From NCBI GenBank assembly GCA_964625525.1, contig CAZVEE010000011.1:1-61955 (forward strand): DNA of 61,955 bases. The letters are read 5' to 3'. Of the stretch, positions 44,136 through 51,247 are shown piece after piece. Every line of letters begins with the position of its first letter. The first letter of the stretch is position 1. This DNA comes from CAZVEE01 sp964625525. Its GTDB lineage: Bacteria; Pseudomonadota; Alphaproteobacteria; JAJFIK01. The position numbers were made by a program, and so were the translations under genes. The notes below the pieces were generated by a model, which was not told the DNA's origin, searched no databases, and was given only the letters and a program-made list of their open reading frames with translations.

Positions 44136-45293
44136 ATGAGCCCGCTTCCGATCCTGTATGGCATGCCTGGATCGCTTTATACGGCGAAGGCCCGCAGCTA
44201 TCTGCGCAAACAGGCCATCGCGTTTGAAGAGCGCGCCGCTGGCGATCCGCGCTTTCGCGAGGAGGTCCTGCCGCAAATCGGGCGCTGGATCATACCGGTG
44301 GTGGTGCTGCCGGACGGGCGTGTGCTCCAAGACGGTAGCGATATTATTGATCATTTCGAGACCGACGGGACCGTGCCCCTGCCAGCGTTCCCCGCCGATG
44401 CCGTGCAGCGTAGTGTGGCGCATCTGTTTGAACTGTTCGGCGGTGAAGGGTTGTTGCGCCCGGCCATGCACTACCGCTGGAACTTCGATGACACCAATCT
44501 GCCGTTTCTGTCAGATGATTTCACCGCCGCCTTGGCGCCCGGTGCCGACGCCAAAACCGGGGCCCAAGTGTTCCGGTTCGCCAGCGGTCGTATGCGGGCG
44601 GCGGCGGATTTTTTCGGGGTCACGCCGGAGACCATACCGGCTGTTGAGGCGTCCTACGCCACGTTCTTGGACCTGTTCTCTCAACATTTGGCTGATTGGC
44701 CCTATCTGCTCGGGGGGCGGCCGAGCCTTGGCGACTATGGTCTCATTGCCCCGCTCTATCCCCATCTGGGACGCGATCCCTATCCTGCGCAGCTGATGCA
44801 ACGCACCGCGCCGCGGGTCTGGCGCTGGGTGGAGCGGATGAACGTGCCGGAACAACGCGCGGGCGATTATGGGCCGATTGCGGATGCTCTTATCCCGGAT
44901 GATCACGTGCCCGAGACAGTAAAGCGGTTGATGGCATTTGTGGCGGAGGATTATCTACCCGAACTCACGGCCCATGTGGCTTTTGCCAATGAGTGGCTTG
45001 ATGCGCGTCCCGATCTTGTGGCCGGGACCAACGGTCTCGACAAGCCCGGGGAGCGCGGCATCGGCATGGCCAGCTTTGACTGGCGCGGCCACACGATCCG
45101 CACTGTTGTCATGCCGTACCGCTTCTATCTGCTTCAGAAACTGCAAGACGCGGTGGACCGTGCGGCGCCGGAGGCTCAAGGACAGATCCGTTCCCTCTTT
45201 CAAGAGACGGGCCTTGGCTCCATGCTGACCTTACGCACGCGCCGCCGGGTAGAACGGCAGCATCACTTGGAGGTGTGGGGCGCGCTGCACTGA
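44136..45293 (+). CDS. Glutathione S-transferase-like protein, long form
   Basis: A 385-residue protein with a thioredoxin-fold GST N-terminal domain (LYGMPGSLYTAKARSYLRKQAIAFEE, then GRWIIPVVVLPDGRVLQDGSDIIDHFE with the cis-Pro and the Asp-Gly-Ser glutathione-binding turn). An all-helical GST C-terminal domain follows (FLDLFSQHLADWPYLLGGRPSLGDYGLIAPLYPHL). About 120 extra residues follow (EDYLPELTAHVAFANEWLDA...), making it much longer than typical GSTs of 200-240 residues. Such long GST-like proteins occur in alphaproteobacteria without known function. ATG is preceded by AAGGGAGACC. Monocistronic, convergent with a sulfatase. Confidence 0.85.
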   Translation: MSPLPILYGMPGSLYTAKARSYLRKQAIAFEERAAGDPRFREEVLPQIGRWIIPVVVLPDGRVLQDGSDIIDHFETDGTVPLPAFPADAVQRSVAHLFELFGGEGLLRPAMHYRWNFDDTNLPFLSDDFTAALAPGADAKTGAQVFRFASGRMRAAADFFGVTPETIPAVEASYATFLDLFSQHLADWPYLLGGRPSLGDYGLIAPLYPHLGRDPYPAQLMQRTAPRVWRWVERMNVPEQRAGDYGPIADALIPDDHVPETVKRLMAFVAEDYLPELTAHVAFANEWLDARPDLVAGTNGLDKPGERGIGMASFDWRGHTIRTVVMPYRFYLLQKLQDAVDRAAPEAQGQIRSLFQETGLGSMLTLRTRRRVERQHHLEVWGALH

Positions 45294-45310
45294 CGCGCGC
45301 CCCGGGCGCC

Positions 45311-46723
45311 TTACTCCGGCTTGGGCGGCATGTTCTGTCCGGCATTGCGCGGCTCGCCCAGTTGCAGTTGGCGCATCAGCATCTCTTGCGGATTTCGCGG
45401 CGAGCTGTTGAGCGTAGCCGGATCAATAGCCAGCGGCTCCAACTCTGCCCGCCCGGCCGCCAGCAGGCCCTGCATGCGTTGGACCACATCATGGTGATCC
45501 CGGATGAAACTCACCGTCTCGCCCGGGTCCCGTGCCAGGTCAAATAGCAATGGCCCGGCAAAGGCCTCAAGCGGGATCGGGAAGGTCCGATAATAGGTGG
45601 ACACCACATATTTCCATTGGCCCGACCGCACCGCGGCAATGCGCTGGTTGTCGAAGAAATAGACCACCTCATGGGGGCTATCCTGGCCGCCCGCCAGCAG
45701 TGGCCAGATGTCCTTGCCGTCGATGGTGACACCGTCGGGCAACGGCGCCCGAGCCAGTTTTGCAAGCGTTGGCAACAGGTCGAGCTGGGTCGCCAACGCA
45801 TGGCTCCGGGTGCCTTCAGGAATGGCGCCGGGCCACCGCGCCAGCATGGGCACCTGATAGCCGCCATTGTCGGTCGAGCCCTTCCGCCCGCGCACGGGGC
45901 CGGACGAGCCTTCGAACCAGGGGCCGTTATCGCTGGTGAAAATCACCAGCGTATTGCTGTCAAGGTCAAGCCGTTCGAGTGCGGCCAGGATCTCACCCAC
46001 GCTCCAATCAAGCGTTTCCACCACATCCCCGTAAAGCCCGCCTTCGGAGCGCCCGCGGAACTCTTCGGACACATAAAGCGGAATATGAGGAAAGGTATGC
46101 GGGAGATAGATGAAGAACGGCTGGTCCTGGTTCTCCTCCATGAAGCGGATTGTCGCTTCGGTGTAGCGTTGGGTGAGGGTGGTCTGATCCACCGGCTCCT
46201 CGATCAGCTCAGTCCCTTCGTAAAGGGCGAAGGGGTCCATATCGTTGGAATAGAGCACACCATAGAAGCGATCAAAGCCGTGATTGGTAGGCCAATGTTC
46301 CGCCTGGTGACCCAGATGCCATTTCCCGACCATGGCCGTGGCATAGCCTGCCTCGCGCAGCATTTCCGGCAGGGTCACTTCACTTTCGGGCAGGCCATGG
46401 TCATGCCAGGGCTGGATCACCGAATGGGCAAGACCCGAGCGGATCGGATAGCGTCCTGTGAGCAGGCCCGCCCGCGACGGCGTGCACACATTGGCACTGG
46501 CGTGAAAATCCGTCAGCTGAGCGCCTTCGGTACCCAGCCGGTCAATATGTGGGGTGGCCATAAGGGTGGAGCCGTTCAGGCTGATATCCCCAAAGCCCAG
46601 ATCATCCGCAACGATCAGAATGACGTTCGGGCGCGGCGGCATCTGCGCTGCGGCACGGGCCTCCGGCGTGCCGGCGAAAAGCAGCAGCACAGCGCAGGCA
46701 AGAGCCGTAATGCGATCAATCAT
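45311..46723 (-). CDS. Exported sulfatase (arylsulfatase A-like)
   Basis: A 470-residue exported sulfatase. Signal peptide ITALACAVLLLFAGTPEARAAA. The metal-binding Asp40-Asp41 (VILIVADDLGFGD) and the formylglycine signature CTPSR at Cys80, followed by AGLLTGRYPIRSGL, match arylsulfatase A-type enzymes; the second site is FTSDNGPW and a catalytic GKWHLGH motif is present. It is the last gene of the TonB receptor operon, 35 nt after the small membrane protein gene. ATG after GGGAGGACTTGCC. It needs a formylglycine-generating enzyme encoded elsewhere. Substrate unknown, probably a sulfated glycan or ester. Confidence 0.94.
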   Translation of the reverse strand: MIDRITALACAVLLLFAGTPEARAAAQMPPRPNVILIVADDLGFGDISLNGSTLMATPHIDRLGTEGAQLTDFHASANVCTPSRAGLLTGRYPIRSGLAHSVIQPWHDHGLPESEVTLPEMLREAGYATAMVGKWHLGHQAEHWPTNHGFDRFYGVLYSNDMDPFALYEGTELIEEPVDQTTLTQRYTEATIRFMEENQDQPFFIYLPHTFPHIPLYVSEEFRGRSEGGLYGDVVETLDWSVGEILAALERLDLDSNTLVIFTSDNGPWFEGSSGPVRGRKGSTDNGGYQVPMLARWPGAIPEGTRSHALATQLDLLPTLAKLARAPLPDGVTIDGKDIWPLLAGGQDSPHEVVYFFDNQRIAAVRSGQWKYVVSTYYRTFPIPLEAFAGPLLFDLARDPGETVSFIRDHHDVVQRMQGLLAAGRAELEPLAIDPATLNSSPRNPQEMLMRQLQLGEPRNAGQNMPPKPE

Positions 46724-46758
46724 GGCAAGTCCTCCCGATCAGGATGATCTTTTCCGTG

Positions 46759-47286
46759 TTATGGGGCGGCGGCAACATATGTTTGAACCAGCAGATAGGC
46801 ACCGGTGAAACACGCAAGGCACAGGAGCGGCAGCAGCACATGCATAGTGGGCCCGGGGGCCGGCCGTCCCGCAAGCCATGCCGCCAGGAGCGCCAGCGCA
46901 TCAAGCAGGCTCGCCGCCGCCGTCACGAACCCCAGAAAGGCCAGAAACGCCACCCCCTGAAGCGAGAAGGTGAGGCCCGCCCAGCCATGGAGTTCAAGGA
47001 CGAGCAGGCTTTCCTTGATCAGCCATGCGACCGGAATGACGGCGGCCCAAGCGAGGCCCCGCCAGAACCGGTGCCCGAGCCACGTCGCAAGCGCCAGCAG
47101 CACGCCACCGCCGCCCATCAGCACACCGAACGAAACCGGTCCCATGACATTGCGCAGGTCTTGCGAGACGCCATGGTGCCAGCCGTAATCATACACCGCT
47201 CCCGTGCCAAGGCCGATCACCAGCAGAGTGACCAGCGCCATGACCAGAGGACGTGTGGGAGGACTGTCCGGCGTTGCTTGCGTCAT
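46759..47286 (-). CDS. Small membrane protein of unknown function between two sulfatases
   Basis: A 175-residue protein with five predicted membrane helices (roughly residues 15-33, 50-70, 75-95, 100-130 and 150-170) and short polar loops, including VYDYGWHHGVSQDLRN and RPAPGPTMH. I do not recognise the family. The start overlaps the end of the upstream sulfatase gene (start and stop codons 1 nt apart), so the two are translationally coupled; longer in-frame starts fall within that sulfatase. Its fixed place in a TonB receptor-sulfatase operon suggests a role in uptake or sensing of the desulfated product, but this is only context. Confidence 0.78.
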   Translation of the reverse strand: MTQATPDSPPTRPLVMALVTLLVIGLGTGAVYDYGWHHGVSQDLRNVMGPVSFGVLMGGGGVLLALATWLGHRFWRGLAWAAVIPVAWLIKESLLVLELHGWAGLTFSLQGVAFLAFLGFVTAAASLLDALALLAAWLAGRPAPGPTMHVLLPLLCLACFTGAYLLVQTYVAAAP

Positions 47287-47287
47287 A

Positions 47288-48691
47288 TCAGTCCTCCCCA
47301 GGGCGGCCGGCCGCTTGCGCAACCAGAGTGTCGAGGCGGCGGGAGAGCCGTTCGAACAGGGACTGATGGGCCGGATCGTTGGCCAGGTTGCGTCGTTCCT
47401 CAGGGTCCGTCTCAAGATCATAGAGTTCCGGCGGCAGGCCCCGGTCATATCGCACGAGCTTGTAGCGCTCTGCGCGCAGAGCCTGAAGAGATGGCACACG
47501 GTAGGGATAATCGGCGAAATAGGCGTATAGCCAGTCCCGGCGCCATGCCACCGGCCGGTTTTCCATCAGCGGGCGGAGACTGCGCCCTTGCATAATGGCC
47601 GGCACCTGTAGGCCCGCCAGATCCAGCAGGGTCGGGGCCAGATCAATGTTCAGGGCCATTTCCCCGACCCGCCGGCCGGGATCGTCCAGGCCCGCCGGAT
47701 AGCGCACCACAAACGGAATTCGGATCGATGGCTCATAGGCCCAGCGCTTGTCGATCTGGCGATGTTCCCCCCACAGATAGCCATTGTCACCCGCATAAAC
47801 CACCAGCGTGTTGCGGGTCAGGCCAAGCGCATCGAGCCGGTCGAGCAACCGCCCGATTTCCGTATCCATGGCTTCGATCGTTTCCGCATAGGCACGCAGC
47901 CGATCCTCCAGCGGGCCCCCAAGCAGGTGCACATAATTGCCGTTGGCATAGGCGACCCAGGAATCCGCTTCGTCCGGCAACTGGACGGGCGTCTGCGCAT
48001 GCGCCCCGACCGTCGAGGGGGGCGGTGTCATGGGCAAATGTGCTGCCTTGTGGGATAGATAAAGCGCAAACGGCGTATCCGTGTTTGCGGCCTCAATGAA
48101 CGCCAGCGCCATATCCGTGAGGTCGCGCGTGATGTAGCCCTCGGCCGTTAAGCCCGGCATCACCGGTTCACCCAGCGGTATGCGCTCGCCGTTAACGATA
48201 TAGGGCGTGCCATAGTAAGCACCCTGACCGGCGACATGGTCGAATGTGATGAACAGGTCCACGCCGCGCAAGGCGGGAATGCCACCGGGCATATGCCATT
48301 TGCCAATGAAGGCCGTGCGATAACCGGCCGTACCCAGATGCTCCAGGAACGTCACATTATTCTCATCCCAGCGCGTGAAATTGTTCTGCACCCCGTGACC
48401 GTGGGGGTAGCGGCCGGTAAGAAAGCTCGCCCGTGACGGACTGCACAAGGACGTGGTGACGAAAGCGTTGGAAAAAAGCACCCCTTCGTCCGCGAGGCGA
48501 TCTAAGTGAGGAGTACGGACGAAGGGGTGGTCGAGGGAGCTCAGATAGTCCCAACGATGATCGTCGGACAGGATAAAAATGATGTTCGGTCGCTGGTCCG
48601 CCGTATTCTGAGCACTGGCCCCCAACGGGGCCAGTACCAGGAGGGCGAGGGCGGTCAGCGCCGCGAGGCTCAGGTTCCAGCGGCGCTGCAT
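47288..48691 (-). CDS. Exported sulfatase (second of the TonB operon)
   Basis: A 467-residue exported sulfatase with signal peptide AALTALALLVLAPLGASAQ. The metal ligands Asp43-Asp44 (IIFILSDDHRWDYL) and the formylglycine signature CSPSR at Cys83, followed by ASFLTGRYPHGHGV, place it in the choline-sulfatase/heparan-type branch rather than with the arylsulfatase at 45311, so the two enzymes probably cut different sulfate positions. GKWHMPG carries the catalytic Lys and His. The start is only 3 nt after the TonB receptor stop, showing tight co-transcription. Confidence 0.94.
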   Translation of the reverse strand: MQRRWNLSLAALTALALLVLAPLGASAQNTADQRPNIIFILSDDHRWDYLSSLDHPFVRTPHLDRLADEGVLFSNAFVTTSLCSPSRASFLTGRYPHGHGVQNNFTRWDENNVTFLEHLGTAGYRTAFIGKWHMPGGIPALRGVDLFITFDHVAGQGAYYGTPYIVNGERIPLGEPVMPGLTAEGYITRDLTDMALAFIEAANTDTPFALYLSHKAAHLPMTPPPSTVGAHAQTPVQLPDEADSWVAYANGNYVHLLGGPLEDRLRAYAETIEAMDTEIGRLLDRLDALGLTRNTLVVYAGDNGYLWGEHRQIDKRWAYEPSIRIPFVVRYPAGLDDPGRRVGEMALNIDLAPTLLDLAGLQVPAIMQGRSLRPLMENRPVAWRRDWLYAYFADYPYRVPSLQALRAERYKLVRYDRGLPPELYDLETDPEERRNLANDPAHQSLFERLSRRLDTLVAQAAGRPGED

Positions 48692-48694
48692 TGC

Positions 48695-50983
48695 TTACTC
48701 ATAGGCGCCAAAATTATACGTCACATTGACACCGAAGTAGCGCTCATAGTCGCGCGGGATGAATTGCAGATCCCCGGCAATGATGGCGTTGAAGTCCACG
48801 ATGGACTGAACGTAGAACTCATCCGTGACGTTCTTGGCAAAGATGTTCACTGCAAGGCGACCATCATCCGTCTGTGCCCCGATGGACAGATCCAGAATGC
48901 CATACCCGTCCTGAACCGTGGCGGGATCCTGTTCCAGGTCGTATTGCACTTCGCTCTGCCAGCGATAGTTCAATGTGGCGAACAGATCCACCGGACCCGG
49001 AATGGGCTGGTCATAGCGGGTGAAGATCGTGGTCTTCCACTGGGGCGAGTTCGGCAAGTTACCGCCAGAGATATCCTGCGTGCCGCCGACACAGCCTTGT
49101 GCCTCTGTTTGGCCGGAATAACAGCTCGCCGTCGCAAAATCGAGCACTTCGCCATCCGTGTACGCCAGACCCAGATTGAGCAGCCAGTTGTCAAACGGCG
49201 TCAACAGCGCGTCGATCTCAAAACCCTGGGTCCGGATTTCACCGGCATTTTGGAGCACAAAGGTATTGAGTTCGGCGTTGAAAGACTGGGCCTGAAAGTC
49301 GTCATAGTCGGCCCGGAACAGGGCGATGTTCACATAACCCAGACCATTGGGCAGGCCGGCTTTCAAGCCGATTTCAAAGGCGTCCACGGTCTCCGCATCA
49401 ATCGGCTGGTTTGCCGCGCGCGCCGCATCGAAGCCAAATATGATGTCAAAGGCCGGGCTCTTATAGCCCCGCGAATATGACCCATAGGCGGTGAGGTCGT
49501 CCGTGAACGCATATTGTGCGCTGGCTTTACCACCCCAACCCGTATTGCTTTCCCCATCGCTGCCCTCAAACGGCGGCACATTGGGGAACGCAATCGGCGG
49601 GGTGGGCCGGTTTACATCATACTCCAGATCATCCCAGATCCAGCGCAAACCACCCGACAGCGTCAACCGGTCCGTGACGTTCCAGTCCGCCTGACCGAAA
49701 ATGCCCAGGTTTTGGGTTTCGACGGTGGTGTTGAAGAAACCGCTTTGCACCAGCGGGAAGCCGCAGACGCTGGTGTCGTCGGCCGGCGGCGCCAGACACA
49801 GGTCAATGTCGCGTTCGAAGAAGCGCGTCAAATCCTGCTGGAAGTAGAAGATCCCCGCCACGTAATCGACGACCGCCGGCTCGTCATTGGCGATGCGCAG
49901 TTCCTGCGAGAACTGCTGCGTCTCGGAATCTCCGCCATTGGTGTTGAGGTTGATCACGCCGAAAGTCGGCCCAGGCGCAAAGAACTGATCCGCATCCTGT
50001 TCCGTGTCGATCTCCCATACCCGGTAGGCGGTGATGGAGGTCAGGATGATATCGCCGAAATCGTGGTTCACTTCCGCCGAGACGCCGCCGGAATACATGT
50101 CCGACGCAATCGCCGCATTGGTGGCGATGTCTACATTTTCCGGCCCCGTCCGCACGCCGATCGACTCAAGGCCCGCCGCGATTGTGGGATTGTTCGTGAA
50201 GCGAATGGGGGAGGCGCAGCAATTGCGGTTCAACTCCGTCCAATCACCGATGAACAACACGCTGGTGTCTGACGTGATGTCCCAGTCGAGCTTGGCGCGC
50301 ACGCCCCAGTTTTCAAAGCCGTTGATGTCGCCGCCATTGGCTTTGTTCTCAAGATATCCGTCGAATTCCTTGTAAAAACCGGTCACCCGGGCGCGCAGCG
50401 TATCGGTAATGGGGCCGGAGACGGTGCCGGCGATCCGGTATTCCTCATCATCCGTAGCCAGAAAATCGACTTTACCCTGGAAAGAATCGCTGGGGGCTTG
50501 GGTGATCACATTGATCACACCGCCCGACGCGTTTTTGCCAAAGAGCGTGCTCTGGGGCCCGCGCAGCACTTCAATGCGCTCGATATCCACCAGGTCGGTC
50601 AGGAAGTTACCGGTCCGACCCAGCACCACGCCGTCCACTACGGTGGACACGGTGGGTTCCACGCCCGACTGGAACGCGCTGGTGCCGATACCGCGGATCA
50701 AGATGCCATCGCCGCGCAAGCCGCCGGACGGCGTGTAAGTGAGCGAGGGATTGATGTTCACCAGATCCTGAAATACGCCGGTCTGTGTACCGGTGATCAG
50801 CTCACCGGACACGACGGACACGGACACAGGCACTTCCAGGATGCTCTGTTCCCGCTTCTGCGCGGTCACAATGATGCGGTCGTCCGCGCTGCCCTGTGCC
50901 AGCAGCGCCGTACCGGACACACTCAAGCTCAGGATCGACAGAGCCGACAATTTAAGAAGCTGGTTGGTAAAACGACCGGTCAT
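48695..50983 (-). CDS. TonB-dependent outer-membrane receptor of the sulfatase operon
   Basis: A 762-residue receptor. Signal peptide (ALSILSLSVSGTALLAQ), TonB-box-like DRIIVTAQKREQSILEVPVSVSVV, plug (DIERIEVLRGPQSTLFGKNASGGVINVIT) and barrel ending RYFGVNVTYNFGAYE. It resembles receptors of sphingomonads and Caulobacterales for plant or algal compounds. ATG is preceded by a strong GGAGGGGACC. It is the first gene of an operon with two sulfatases and a small membrane protein, and is divergent from an exported GH3 enzyme, so a sulfated oligosaccharide is the likely ligand. Confidence 0.94.
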   Translation of the reverse strand: MTGRFTNQLLKLSALSILSLSVSGTALLAQGSADDRIIVTAQKREQSILEVPVSVSVVSGELITGTQTGVFQDLVNINPSLTYTPSGGLRGDGILIRGIGTSAFQSGVEPTVSTVVDGVVLGRTGNFLTDLVDIERIEVLRGPQSTLFGKNASGGVINVITQAPSDSFQGKVDFLATDDEEYRIAGTVSGPITDTLRARVTGFYKEFDGYLENKANGGDINGFENWGVRAKLDWDITSDTSVLFIGDWTELNRNCCASPIRFTNNPTIAAGLESIGVRTGPENVDIATNAAIASDMYSGGVSAEVNHDFGDIILTSITAYRVWEIDTEQDADQFFAPGPTFGVINLNTNGGDSETQQFSQELRIANDEPAVVDYVAGIFYFQQDLTRFFERDIDLCLAPPADDTSVCGFPLVQSGFFNTTVETQNLGIFGQADWNVTDRLTLSGGLRWIWDDLEYDVNRPTPPIAFPNVPPFEGSDGESNTGWGGKASAQYAFTDDLTAYGSYSRGYKSPAFDIIFGFDAARAANQPIDAETVDAFEIGLKAGLPNGLGYVNIALFRADYDDFQAQSFNAELNTFVLQNAGEIRTQGFEIDALLTPFDNWLLNLGLAYTDGEVLDFATASCYSGQTEAQGCVGGTQDISGGNLPNSPQWKTTIFTRYDQPIPGPVDLFATLNYRWQSEVQYDLEQDPATVQDGYGILDLSIGAQTDDGRLAVNIFAKNVTDEFYVQSIVDFNAIIAGDLQFIPRDYERYFGVNVTYNFGAYE

Positions 50984-51142
50984 TGGGTCCCCTCCGGTTT
51001 TTGCAAGCGGCGGCGCCCGCCCACTTGGTCGAGGCTTCCACGCCTCTTCACAGCCTTGTCTGAAATGCTAGTGACGGGACCCTTGCCGGGCAACAGAAAA
51101 TATTCTTCAATGCATAATGCTTTCGCTGTTCGGATTCACACT

Positions 51143-51160
51143 GTGTCGTCCGGGCGACAC
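51143..51160. promoter_or_regulatory. Inverted repeat GTGTCG-N6-CGACAC in the divergent promoter region
   Basis: The 6-bp arms are perfect, and including the centre the 18-nt dyad has a single mismatched pair. It lies 160 nt from the TonB receptor start and 88 nt from the GH3 start, a good position for an operator controlling both directions. The TetR gene at 53746 is the nearest candidate partner. Confidence 0.55.
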
Positions 51161-51247
51161 CTACGGCGTATTGGTCAGGTGTGACCAGCACTGACAAACC
51201 GTCACCGGATGGGTGATCGAGGCAATTTAAGAGAGGGAAGCGCCGTG

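Noticed and set aside
45277..45303. GC hairpin at the 3' end of the GST-like gene as a terminator
   Set aside because: The stem is only 8 bp with a large loop overlapping the stop codon and no T tract on either strand.
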